Source: an uncultured Bacteroidaceae bacterium
Lineage (GTDB): Bacteria; Bacteroidota; Bacteroidia; Bacteroidales; Bacteroidaceae
DNA: 50,149 nt
Direction of reading: 5' to 3'
Assembly (NCBI GenBank): GCA_944320965.1
Contig: CALUJO010000015.1
Coordinates: 1 to 50,149 of the forward strand
A program made the translations under genes and the position numbers. Below are positions 42,426 through 50,149 of the stretch, in pieces (within the stretch, counting starts at the first letter, position 1; each line of letters starts with the position of its first letter). The notes below the pieces were generated by a model. The model was given only the letters and a program-made list of their open reading frames with translations. It ran no database searches and was not told the DNA's origin.

Positions 42426-43043
42426 ATGAAGATTATTTGCGTTGACTATAATTATCCTGAATACAATAAAGAACAGAATATTTCGTTTTTACCTAAGAGA
42501 CCGGTTGTGTTTACAAAGCCTGATTCTGCAATTCTGAAGGACGGCAAGCCGTTTTTCCTTCCGGATTTCTCGGAAGATATAAGATGCAGGGCCGGACTTG
42601 TAATAAGAGTTTGCCGTTTGGGTAAGAATATAGCAAAAAGATTTGCTTACAGATATTATGATGCGGTGACAGTAGGTATTGACATTTATGCAAATGACCT
42701 TAGGGAGGATGCAAGACAGAACGGTTTGCCTTATGCACTTTATGACGGATTTGACGGCTCGGCTGTGCTTGGCGATTTTGTAATGACAGATGAACTCGGA
42801 CAGAATGTTTCGGGTATAAGTTTCTCGGCATCCCTGGATGGCAATGAAGTCCAGAAGGGTAATTTGCGTGATATGCTGTTTGGCATTGACGAAATAATAG
42901 AATATGTAAGCAGTTTCTATACCTTGAAAATTGGAGATCTTATATTTACCGGTTTCCCTTCTTCCGGCTTTAATGTTGCAATTGATAATGAATTGCAGGG
43001 ATTTGTCGGGGACAGGAAGGTCTTGGACTTTTTTATTAGGTAA
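42426..43043 (+). CDS. FAH-family protein, probably catalytically inactive
   Basis: The 205-residue product is a fumarylacetoacetate-hydrolase-family fold: 'RPVVFTKPDSAILKDGKPFFLPDFSE', 'YYDAVTVGIDIYANDLRED', 'FYTLKIGDLIFTGFPSSGFNV'. The family normally has an ExE pair that binds the catalytic metal in the strand after 'LPDFSE' (pattern HxExEL). Here that strand reads IRCRAGLVIRVC, with Arg and Gly in place of the two Glu, and 'FTGTPxGVG' is FTGFPSSGF. The fold is intact with no frameshift, so it looks like a conserved pseudoenzyme. It lies 9 bp after rex and 21 bp before porU. Confidence 0.8.
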   Translation: MKIICVDYNYPEYNKEQNISFLPKRPVVFTKPDSAILKDGKPFFLPDFSEDIRCRAGLVIRVCRLGKNIAKRFAYRYYDAVTVGIDIYANDLREDARQNGLPYALYDGFDGSAVLGDFVMTDELGQNVSGISFSASLDGNEVQKGNLRDMLFGIDEIIEYVSSFYTLKIGDLIFTGFPSSGFNVAIDNELQGFVGDRKVLDFFIR

Positions 43044-43064
43044 AATATAATCAATTTATAACAT

Positions 43065-46000
43065 ATGAAAAAAATAGCTGTTGCAATACTTCTAAATATG
43101 TTTTTGTTCTTGGGTAGTCAGTTTTTGAATGCACAGAACTTTACAGTTTTGAAGTGGGGCGATAGTAGTGTCTATACAATTGGTCGTGATTCGGTTGAAC
43201 ATCCTTTTAATTTTAAGGATGCAGCATTCTTTGATAATGATGTTCTGCCGCATTATACAGAGTCTTTCCGCTTGGATGACGATTTGGGTATGTACAATTA
43301 TGACATAGCCGTTGAATATCCCGAGTATGAAAGGGTTCCTGTTTGGCAGAGAAAAGCAGTAGAGGACCTTGGTATAGTGTTGCCTCCTGCTATGAATGTC
43401 AGTAAAAGGATTGTAAAGGCAGCCGGAACAGCTTATTTGACTGTGGACTTTGTTCCTATGGTGTATAGGAACGGTGACTATTACAGGGTAAAGTCTTTCC
43501 GTCTTAATCTGAAGAAATCTGCTTCAGCTCGTGTCCAAAAATCACCGAAGTCAGATGTTGGAGTGCAGTATGCCGATAATTCAGTGCTGGCATCAGGAAA
43601 GTGGGTGAAAATAGCGGTGCAGAACAGTGGCATATATTCTATTTCACATTCCAAACTTGCTTCTATGGGATTTAGCGACCCTTCAAAGGTTGCAGTTTAT
43701 GGGTACGGTGGAAATTTGCTTAACGAGGATTTCAGCAAGTATTATTGTGATGATTTGCCGGAGGTTCCTTTGATAAGAACTTCAAACTCATTGCTTTTTT
43801 ATGCCGAAGGTACAAGACGCATTGATTATGAAAACAACATACTTGTGCCTGTAACAAACTACAGCTCTGATTACGGTTATTATTTCCTGACGGAAAAGGA
43901 AAATCCTTCTTCATTTCAGGAATCAGAAGAAGTCCCAGAAGGTAAGATTGTAACTGAATCATTGGATTTTGCTTTTCTGAAAAGTGACGAACTTTATGCA
44001 TGGAGTAATTTCGGTAACCGGCTTTACGACTCGTATGATTTCAGATATGGAAACAGGAAAGACTATAATTTCTCGTTGCCTGCTATAGTAAATTCAGAAA
44101 ATGTAAACATTCAGGTTGCGTTTGCAGCAGGATATACCACTACTTCAAATTATCTGAAAATTTATGCCGGTGGAAGTGAAATAGCAAAGTCTGGAAGTTT
44201 GCACAGTAACGAAGAAGCGCAGTATGCTAAGGCGCGTCGTGGCGTTGTCTCAGCAAAATACAGGATTCCTGATGGAGAAAGCTCGCTTACCCTAACCTTG
44301 GAGCATCAAAATTCCGGTTCAATATCAGGACGACTGGATTATATTCTTGTTAACTATACAAGAAAACTGGAGATGACTTCTTCTTCACTTGTTTTTTATA
44401 ATACCGGTAATACAGGAAACGTTACTTATAAGATAACAAACGCCAATTCATCGACAGTTGTTCTCGATGTTACCAATCCGGGACAATACAAGCGCATGAA
44501 GGTTTCATTGGATGGTAGTGAAGCCACATTCTCTGATAATGTTTCAGATTATAGAAAGTATGTAGCATTTAATACCAATTCCGGTTTCAGTGAGGGCTAT
44601 CAGGTTGTTGGAGAAATATCGAACCAGAATCTCCACTCCTTGAGGGAATATGACATGGTCATAATTGTTCCTTCCGGCAATAAGCTGTATGGGCAGGCTG
44701 AACGTCTGGCTGAAGAGCATCGTAAAAGAGATGGCTTGAATGTCGTAACGGTTAATGCCGGTAATGTATATAATGAATTTTCGTCAGGAACTCCGGATCC
44801 TACTGCCTACAGGCGATTGATGAAAATGCTTTATGATACATCTGTTGAACGCAAGCCCAAGTATCTTTTGCTGTTTGGTGACTGTTCTTATGATAACCGT
44901 TTAAGGACATCTGCGTGGAGCGGATATTCAACAGATGATTTGCTGTTGTGCTATATGCCAGAAGAGTCGGAGGTTGAAACCAATACTTTCTTTGGAGATG
45001 ACTATTTCGGATTTCTTGATGATAATGAAGGGAAGGATATTGGTAACGGAAGAAATGTCATTGATATAGGAATAGGACGTTTGCCTGTTCTTACTGAGTC
45101 GGAAGCATCTGTTGTAGTTGATAAGTTTATCAGATATATGGATAATGCAGACAAGGGGGATTGGAAGAACCTTGTTTGTATTACTGCTGATGACAATCTG
45201 GATGCAGGTGGTACAATACATATGAAACAGGGAGATAACCTGGGTAAATATATAGAGTCTCTTAATGAAGGATATATGGTTGAAAGACTGTTTATAGACC
45301 TTTATAAAAGAGAAAATTCCTCTACAGGATATTCTTATCCTTCTGTTGTGCGCAAATTGAATGAAATGTTCAATGACGGTATGTTTGTCATAACATATAT
45401 AGGGCACAGTAATCCTGACTTCTGGAGTTCTAAGAAGATTCTTACAAGTAACGATATCGTAAAAATGAAGTCGGAGAGAATACCTTTATGGATAACTGCA
45501 TCATGTGAGTTTACAAGAATGGATGCCGTTACGCGCTCTTCGGGTGAACTGGCTGTATTGAACGGACAGGGTGGAGCTGTCGGTATGTTCAGTGCTACGA
45601 GAGTTGTTTACATATCCTATAATGACGAGATAAACAGAATATATAACAAGTATCTTTTCGGTCGCAATGAGAAAGGTGAGCATTATACTCTTGGTGAAGT
45701 GTTTATGAAAACAAAGCAGGAATGCTCTATGAATATACCTAACAGGAATCATATGAATTATGTCTTCCTTGGAGACCCTGCATTGCGTCTGACTTATCCT
45801 GACAACAATAAACTTGTAGTCGACAGTATCAACGGTGTTGCAGCCGGAGAAGGGGCAAGTATAAATGCGGGTACAATTTCTGAAGTTGTTGGTCATGCAG
45901 TAGACAGACAGGGTAATGAACTGACCGATTTTACCGGTAAAATGGAAATTACCGTAATGGACAGCAAGAAACTTATGACAAGTCTGAACAATGCCAATAT

Positions 46001-46886
46001 CTATTATGACGATAAACCGGATACCGTTAAGTTCATGGCAAGAACAAACAATCTGTATCTTGGTCAGGATTCTGTTGTAAACGGCAGATTCCGGTTCAGA
46101 TTTCCCGTGCCGTTGGATATGAGTTATTCCAATCAGAACGGACTGATAAACCTGTATGCCGGCAATGATAGTACCGAGGCAAATGTCGGTTTCGAGGATT
46201 TCAGGGTTGAAGGTACAGAAGGGGAGATTGAAAATGACGGGGAAGGACCAAGTATTTCCGCTTATCTTAATTCTGTTGAAAAACTGACAACACAGGTAAA
46301 CAGGTCTCCTGTTCTTTATATTTACCTTTCGGATATGAACGGAATCAATATTTCCGGTGCGGGAGTTGGACATGACATTGTTGCCGAAATAGACAATAAT
46401 CCTAATTATTTCTATACGCTTAATAACTATTATGTTCCTGAGAGCCCGTACAGCGGAAGCATTGCCTATAAGCTTAATGACTTGCCTGTTGGCAAACACA
46501 ATATGGTGATACGTGCATGGGATGCTTTGAACAATTCGTCTACAATGACAATTGATTTTGAAGTTGTGCAGGACTTGAAGCCTACTTTCTTTGATGTTTC
46601 ATGCATAAGCCCTGCCAGTGAGAAGACAACATTCTTTGTTTCACATGATATGCCTGACAGTGATGTGAATATGATTCTCGAAGTCTTTGATTATTCGGGC
46701 AGTGCGGTCGTAAGAAAAGAGTTTGATGATGTCTCTTCTTCTTCGGTTTATACTTTTGATTGGGATTTATGTACTGCAGGCGGTGCTGCTCTTGACTCAG
46801 GTGTATATCTGTATCGTATTTCTATGTCGGTAGAAGGAGGAGAATATACCTCTCAGACTAAAAAAATAGTTATAATAAGGCAATAA
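43065..46886 (+). CDS. porU: T9SS C-terminal signal peptidase PorU
   Basis: PorU removes the C-terminal sorting domain of T9SS cargo at the outer face of the outer membrane and attaches the product to lipopolysaccharide. The 1273-residue product has a signal peptide (MKKIAVAILLNMFLFLGSQFLNAQ), a long N-terminal beta region ('SGKWVKIAVQNSGIYSISHSKLASMGF' is typical of PorU), the gingipain-type C25 peptidase domain with His781 (YIGHSNPDFW) and Cys814 (ITASCEFTRMD), and a C-terminal T9SS-type domain ('VYTFDWDLCTAGGAALDSGVYLYRISM ... TKKIVIIR'). Length matches known PorU (about 1100-1300). porV follows. Confidence 0.93.
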   Translation: MKKIAVAILLNMFLFLGSQFLNAQNFTVLKWGDSSVYTIGRDSVEHPFNFKDAAFFDNDVLPHYTESFRLDDDLGMYNYDIAVEYPEYERVPVWQRKAVEDLGIVLPPAMNVSKRIVKAAGTAYLTVDFVPMVYRNGDYYRVKSFRLNLKKSASARVQKSPKSDVGVQYADNSVLASGKWVKIAVQNSGIYSISHSKLASMGFSDPSKVAVYGYGGNLLNEDFSKYYCDDLPEVPLIRTSNSLLFYAEGTRRIDYENNILVPVTNYSSDYGYYFLTEKENPSSFQESEEVPEGKIVTESLDFAFLKSDELYAWSNFGNRLYDSYDFRYGNRKDYNFSLPAIVNSENVNIQVAFAAGYTTTSNYLKIYAGGSEIAKSGSLHSNEEAQYAKARRGVVSAKYRIPDGESSLTLTLEHQNSGSISGRLDYILVNYTRKLEMTSSSLVFYNTGNTGNVTYKITNANSSTVVLDVTNPGQYKRMKVSLDGSEATFSDNVSDYRKYVAFNTNSGFSEGYQVVGEISNQNLHSLREYDMVIIVPSGNKLYGQAERLAEEHRKRDGLNVVTVNAGNVYNEFSSGTPDPTAYRRLMKMLYDTSVERKPKYLLLFGDCSYDNRLRTSAWSGYSTDDLLLCYMPEESEVETNTFFGDDYFGFLDDNEGKDIGNGRNVIDIGIGRLPVLTESEASVVVDKFIRYMDNADKGDWKNLVCITADDNLDAGGTIHMKQGDNLGKYIESLNEGYMVERLFIDLYKRENSSTGYSYPSVVRKLNEMFNDGMFVITYIGHSNPDFWSSKKILTSNDIVKMKSERIPLWITASCEFTRMDAVTRSSGELAVLNGQGGAVGMFSATRVVYISYNDEINRIYNKYLFGRNEKGEHYTLGEVFMKTKQECSMNIPNRNHMNYVFLGDPALRLTYPDNNKLVVDSINGVAAGEGASINAGTISEVVGHAVDRQGNELTDFTGKMEITVMDSKKLMTSLNNANIYYDDKPDTVKFMARTNNLYLGQDSVVNGRFRFRFPVPLDMSYSNQNGLINLYAGNDSTEANVGFEDFRVEGTEGEIENDGEGPSISAYLNSVEKLTTQVNRSPVLYIYLSDMNGINISGAGVGHDIVAEIDNNPNYFYTLNNYYVPESPYSGSIAYKLNDLPVGKHNMVIRAWDALNNSSTMTIDFEVVQDLKPTFFDVSCISPASEKTTFFVSHDMPDSDVNMILEVFDYSGSAVVRKEFDDVSSSSVYTFDWDLCTAGGAALDSGVYLYRISMSVEGGEYTSQTKKIVIIRQ

Positions 46887-46956
46887 AGTGCTTTTTATGA
46901 AGTTATAGATATTGATTCGGACAATAAATTTAACGACAAACAATTTTATTAAATAT

Positions 46957-48150
46957 ATGAGAATAGCTAAAAACAAGACTAAACTGATATTTGCCATGGC
47001 TGCGGCATTTTGTGCAGTTGGCAATGTTGCTGCTCAGGATGACCCCAAAGATATATTCAACCCGGTAAGCCACGGTGTAACATCTCTTGCCATAGCTCCT
47101 GATTCACGAGGCGGTGGTATGGGAGATATTGGTGTTGCTACTGACCCGGATGTCAACTCACAATTCTGGAATCCGGCAAAATATCCTTTCACAATAAGCC
47201 GTGCGGGAATTGCAATGTCATATACTCCTTGGTTACGTAAGCTTGTTAATGATATTGACCTAGCCTATCTTGCCGGATATTACCGTATAGGCGATTATCA
47301 GGCAATAAGCGGTTCATTGCGTTATTTCTCTTTGGGTGAAGTGCCTATTACAGGCGGACAGGGAGAAAGTCTTGGTAGTATCAGTCCTTATGAAATGGCT
47401 GTTGACGTTGCATACTCACGAATGCTTTCGCAAAGATTTTCTGCTGCGGTTGCAATGCGTTTCATATATTCCGACCTTGCATATAACAAGGACCAGGGAA
47501 TGAAGCCTGGTGCTGCTTTCGGTGCAGATATAGCTTTGTTCTATTCTGACTATATAATGTTGGGACAGCGAGAGTGTATGTTTAACTGGGGGTTGAATCT
47601 TTCCAACATCGGTTCAAAAATCTCTTATGATGGTGGCGGAAAGAGTGAGTTCCTTCCTACAAACTTCGGTACAGGTATCTCGCTGATGGTTCCTATTGAC
47701 AATTACAATATCATCTCTTTCCACGGTGATATCAACAAACTTATGGTCCCTACACGACCGATGCAGAAAGAGGGTGAGAGTGCGGTAGAATATCAGGATC
47801 GTCTTGATGAAGAGTATCGTGACCTTTCTCCTATTAAAGGTATCTTTACTTCATGGTCTGATGCTCCGGGCGGATTCAAGGAAGAATTGAGAGAGTTCAA
47901 GTGGGCTCTTGGTGCAGAGTATTGTTACAATAACCAGTTTACGGTGCGTGGCGGTTATCATTGGGAGCATGAAACAAAGGGAAACCGAAAGTATTTTGCA
48001 TTCGGTGCCGGATTCCGTATGAGTGTGTTCTCTCTTGATGCTGCTTATCTGGTTTCAACTGCGCAGAGCAATCCTTTGGACCAGACTTTGCGATTCACTC
48101 TTGCGTTTGATATGGACGGAATTAAGGACTTGATTGGTAGAAGGAGATAA
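46957..48150 (+). CDS. porV: T9SS outer-membrane shuttle protein PorV
   Basis: PorV collects cargo at the SprA translocon and delivers it to PorU. The 397-residue product has a signal peptide (about 1-26, ending NVAAQ) and then the family's marker stretch 'SHGVTSLAIAPDSRGGGMGDIGVATDPDVNSQFWNPAKYPF'. The rest is a FadL-like 14-strand barrel ending 'LDQTLRFTLAFDMDGIKDL'. A TTG 45 nt upstream was rejected as start. It lies 70 bp after porU and 6 bp before ispF. PorV is also called LptO in Porphyromonas. Confidence 0.95.
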   Translation: MRIAKNKTKLIFAMAAAFCAVGNVAAQDDPKDIFNPVSHGVTSLAIAPDSRGGGMGDIGVATDPDVNSQFWNPAKYPFTISRAGIAMSYTPWLRKLVNDIDLAYLAGYYRIGDYQAISGSLRYFSLGEVPITGGQGESLGSISPYEMAVDVAYSRMLSQRFSAAVAMRFIYSDLAYNKDQGMKPGAAFGADIALFYSDYIMLGQRECMFNWGLNLSNIGSKISYDGGGKSEFLPTNFGTGISLMVPIDNYNIISFHGDINKLMVPTRPMQKEGESAVEYQDRLDEEYRDLSPIKGIFTSWSDAPGGFKEELREFKWALGAEYCYNNQFTVRGGYHWEHETKGNRKYFAFGAGFRMSVFSLDAAYLVSTAQSNPLDQTLRFTLAFDMDGIKDLIGRRR

Positions 48151-48156
48151 TCTGTT

Positions 48157-48636
48157 ATGAAAATCAGAGTTGGAATGGGCTATGATGTTCATGCCCTTGT
48201 CGAAGGCCGTGATTTGTGGCTGGGAGGCATAAAGATTGAACACGATAAAGGCCTTTTGGGCCATTCGGATGCAGATGTTCTGATACATGCAATTTGTGAT
48301 GCTATGCTTGGCGCAGCTAATATGAGGGACATAGGTTATCATTTCCCTGACAATGCCGGAGAGTTCAAGAATATAGACAGCAAGATTCTGCTTGCAAGAA
48401 CTGTCGAAATTATTGCGACAAAGGGGTATCGTGTAGGTAATATTGATGCTACGGTATGTGCCGAGCGTCCTAAACTTAAGAATCACATTCCAGTTATGCA
48501 AGAAACTCTTGCCCGGGTTATGGGAATTGATGTTGATGATGTGTCAATAAAAGCAACAACTACCGAAAAACTGGGCTTTACCGGACGACAGGAAGGTATT
48601 TCTGCCTATGCGGTTGTTCTTATTGAAAAGGATTGA
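48157..48636 (+). CDS. ispF: 2-C-methyl-D-erythritol 2,4-cyclodiphosphate synthase
   Basis: IspF makes MEcPP in the non-mevalonate isoprenoid pathway. The 159-residue product is full length. Metal ligands Asp10, His12 and His44 are visible in 'GMGYDVHALVEG' and 'DVLIHAICDAMLGAANMRDIG', and 'KATTTEKLGFTGRQEGI' is the conserved C-terminal CDP-binding segment. It is the last gene of the porUV run, 6 bp after porV, and is closed by a strong terminator at 48670-48713. Confidence 0.97.
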   Translation: MKIRVGMGYDVHALVEGRDLWLGGIKIEHDKGLLGHSDADVLIHAICDAMLGAANMRDIGYHFPDNAGEFKNIDSKILLARTVEIIATKGYRVGNIDATVCAERPKLKNHIPVMQETLARVMGIDVDDVSIKATTTEKLGFTGRQEGISAYAVVLIEKD

Positions 48637-48669
48637 GAATTTATTAGATTCGGTACAGGATATAATTCA

Positions 48670-48713
48670 AAGACAAGCGGTAATCTGACTTTTATCTGAT
48701 TACCGCTTGTCTT
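48670..48713. terminator. Bidirectional terminator, 16-bp perfect stem
   Basis: AAGACAAGCGGTAATC (48670-48685) pairs perfectly with GATTACCGCTTGTCTT (48698-48713) around a 12-nt loop, with a T-run on the right and A residues on the left. It separates ispF and the convergent amidase gene. Confidence 0.95.
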
Positions 48714-48740
48714 TTGTTTTATTTTTATGTTGTGTTGTAT

Positions 48741-49730
48741 TTATTTGCAGACTGCCTTGAAATCGGCAATGAATCCGTCTGTGATCCAGTTTGCCAGAGC
48801 CTGACGGTTATCGCTTATTACAAATCTGCGCTGGTCGTTGCTGTTCTGTATGTTTCCCAATTCTACAAAAACTGATGTAGGTTTGGTTCTTTTCAGGACA
48901 AGCAGATTTCTCGGGCTGACTGTTCCGTCAAATCCTCTTCCAGGCTGGAACTTTTTGTATTTCTGTTCAAAAGTGTTCCTTATTCTTGTTGCAAGTTTCT
49001 TGCTTGTGCTGTTTTCGTTCTGGTGATAGAAGAAGACATCCATCTGCTTCTTCTTGCTTCGGCTGTCAATATGCAGGAAGATTGCCCTGCAATATTTGTA
49101 GTTGTTTTTGTCTTTCGCGTAAAGTGAATTTATTTTTTCCGAACGCTGTATAAGCCTTTGGTTCTGGTTTAGCGGTATGGTTTGTCCCATGCATGTTTCT
49201 CTTTTACTTGTAGAAAGATATTTGCTGTCCCTGATACCGTCTTTGGAATCCTGTATTATTATATAGACTTTTGCTCCTTCTTCCATAAGATTCCTTGCCA
49301 GTCGCAGGGCAATGTCATAAGCATATTCGTCTTCGTGCAGTTCGTGGTCGTTAAGTTTGCCTATTGCGCCGGGGTCGGGTCCTCCGTGTCCGCTTACTAT
49401 ATAGAAACATGCATCAGCCAAAGTTGACGATTTTATTTTTACATCCTTTAGCTTTGGACCGAAAAGAGGTTCTGTTATCTTGTCCGGTAATTCTTTGTTT
49501 ACAGGAGGGATTTTATATGCTACACCTTTTAACAGGCTGTTGTTTTTTCCGAATTTCCCCTTGTTTATCTCAATAAAGATGGTTTTGTATTTCTTAGGTG
49601 ACCTTTTGTTTCTTATAAGAAAGGCATCTATACCTTCGCCGTTCTTGGGTGTTACTTTGTTTTGGGCAATAATATTCTGACCTGTTGCAAATAGAAGTAA
49701 AAGTAATATAAGTTTTAGATATCGTTTCAT
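48741..49730 (-). CDS. N-acetylmuramoyl-L-alanine amidase (Amidase_3)
   Basis: The 329-residue product has a signal peptide (MKRYLKLILLLLLFATGQNIIAQ) and, from about residue 100, the Amidase_3 zinc hydrolase domain: 'YIVSGHGGPDPGAIGKLNDHELHEDEYAYDIALRL' with His and Glu ligands, 'AIFLHIDSR' with the second His, and 'VFVELGNIQNSNDQ' with the catalytic Glu. It cleaves the amide bond between MurNAc and L-alanine in peptidoglycan, in cell separation or recycling. A PG-binding domain is not apparent; the insert 'GQTIPLNQNQRLIQRSEKINSLYAKDKNNY' is typical of Bacteroidota members. ATG at 49728-49730 was preferred over a TTG at 49745. Confidence 0.9.
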   Translation of the reverse strand: MKRYLKLILLLLLFATGQNIIAQNKVTPKNGEGIDAFLIRNKRSPKKYKTIFIEINKGKFGKNNSLLKGVAYKIPPVNKELPDKITEPLFGPKLKDVKIKSSTLADACFYIVSGHGGPDPGAIGKLNDHELHEDEYAYDIALRLARNLMEEGAKVYIIIQDSKDGIRDSKYLSTSKRETCMGQTIPLNQNQRLIQRSEKINSLYAKDKNNYKYCRAIFLHIDSRSKKKQMDVFFYHQNENSTSKKLATRIRNTFEQKYKKFQPGRGFDGTVSPRNLLVLKRTKPTSVFVELGNIQNSNDQRRFVISDNRQALANWITDGFIADFKAVCK

Positions 49731-49843
49731 ACTTAGGCGTTTCAAAAAGGCAAAGATAGTTTATTTAAAAATTTAATCATGTTTTTGTAGTGCAAACTTC
49801 ATTATTTCTTTACTGTTTTTTTGTATTTTTAAATTCATTTCTT
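49731..49843. other. A/T-rich upstream region of the amidase gene
   Basis: No gene. A minus-strand promoter for the amidase is expected here but no clear consensus was found. Confidence 0.3.
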
Positions 49844-49950
49844 CTGTTGGACAAAAGCCTCCGGTCTTTTCCTCAAAAACATTCAGTGTTTTCGGTGAAA
49901 ATGCCGGAGATTTTTGTGTAAAACATTGCAGGTATTTGCGGGTTTACATG
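49844..49950 (+). repeat. Degenerate direct-repeat array, period 22-23 bp
   Basis: A/T anchors AAAAGCC (49853), AAAACAT (49876), AAAATGC (49898), AAAACAT (49920) and TTTACAT (49943) are spaced 23, 22, 22 and 23 bp. The words CCTCCGGT and AAAATGCCGG are shared with the array at 22628, and TTTTTGTGTAAAACATTG with the array at 8744. The target gene is either the amidase to the left or a gene beyond the right edge. Confidence 0.6.
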
Positions 49951-50149
49951 CGCATGTCTTTGGTTTTTTCAAATGTCCTTTCCAATGCCTTTCCTGCTGT
50001 TTTTCCTGTTTCCCCGTCCTTTGGGTCTTTCTCCTGAAAAATGCTCAAAAAAAGTTTTAGTTGAATGTTTCGGTCAATCAGCAAGTTATGCAAAACATGA
50101 AAAATATTTCTAAAATTTTTCACGAAAACATTTGGAAGTAATTGTAAAA
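49951..50149 (+). other. Pyrimidine-rich right edge without a gene
   Basis: About 200 bp, rich in T and C on the + strand up to about 50030, then A/T-rich. AAAATGC (50038) and AAAACAT (50092, 50125) recur out of phase with the array. No open frame is supported; a promoter for a gene to the right is likely. Confidence 0.35.

Noticed and set aside
45501..46499. Long open frame of 332 codons on the minus strand
   Set aside because: It lies entirely antisense to porU, whose codons and conserved domains are clear. It has no signal peptide or family pattern.
1..50149. tRNA or rRNA genes, IS elements, integrases or attachment sites
   Set aside because: None was found by eye on either strand, and the accessory genes at 15.9-22.5 kb show no flanking repeats that would mark a mobile element.

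Overview
The window is a chromosomal segment from a member of the Bacteroidota, most likely order Bacteroidales. The main support is a set of lineage-typical genes: porU and porV of the type IX secretion system (T9SS), proteins ending in a T9SS sorting domain, a DUF5686 outer-membrane protein, a BspA-like leucine-rich-repeat protein and LytS/LytTR signalling. Promoters also fit the group: several starts are preceded by a TAnnTTTG -7 element, two of them with TTTG exactly 20 nt upstream, and Shine-Dalgarno sequences are nearly absent. The genus cannot be fixed from the sequence alone.

Layout. 0.3-6.2 kb: a five-gene operon for a Ybh-type ABC exporter (TolC-like channel, lipoprotein fusion protein, tandem ATPase, two ABC-2 permeases). 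6.4-10.1 kb: secreted or surface proteins (LRR protein with a T9SS-type tail, a PI-PLC-like enzyme, a surface-type lipoprotein). 10.2-15.9 kb: DUF5686 protein, glycerate kinase, a two-gene LysO-type lysine exporter, and rplU-rpmA behind a clear promoter and a structured 5' leader. 15.9-22.5 kb: an accessory stretch with two cysteine-rich uracil-DNA-glycosylase-like paralogues, small unknown proteins, a zinc-ribbon/DUF805 protein, a lipoprotein, a duplicated zinc-finger-like small protein, a 38-residue membrane microprotein and a MntA/HepT (MNT/HEPN) toxin-antitoxin pair. 22.6-29.2 kb: TolC-MacA-MacB(split) efflux operon ending in a LytS-type kinase and a LytTR regulator. 29.4-36.1 kb: one 2213-residue secreted T9SS cargo protein. 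36.2-41.6 kb: LuxR-type regulator, DUF1349 protein, FabK/nitronate monooxygenase-like enzyme, YciH/SUI1 factor, and an SGNH-hydrolase plus MBOAT O-acetyltransferase pair. 41.7-48.6 kb: rex, a degenerate FAH-family protein, porU, porV and ispF in one tight run. 48.7-49.7 kb: N-acetylmuramoyl-L-alanine amidase.

The observation I rate highest is a set of intergenic arrays of degenerate direct repeats with a period of about 22 bp (20-23), at about 8.70-8.80, 22.63-22.71, 29.33-29.40 and 49.84-49.95 kb. They share an A/T-rich anchor of the AAAACAT/AAAATGC type, and two arrays share an exact 18-mer. One array abuts the -33 element of the efflux/LytTR operon and another abuts the -7 element of the giant gene just downstream of it. 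The spacing matches the direct-repeat spacing known for LytTR DNA-binding domains, so I infer that the arrays are operators for a LytTR-family regulator, perhaps the one encoded here.

The genes connect in two ways. PorU and PorV could export and anchor the giant protein and the LRR protein made from the same window. The kinase-regulator pair probably controls its own efflux operon and the giant secreted protein.
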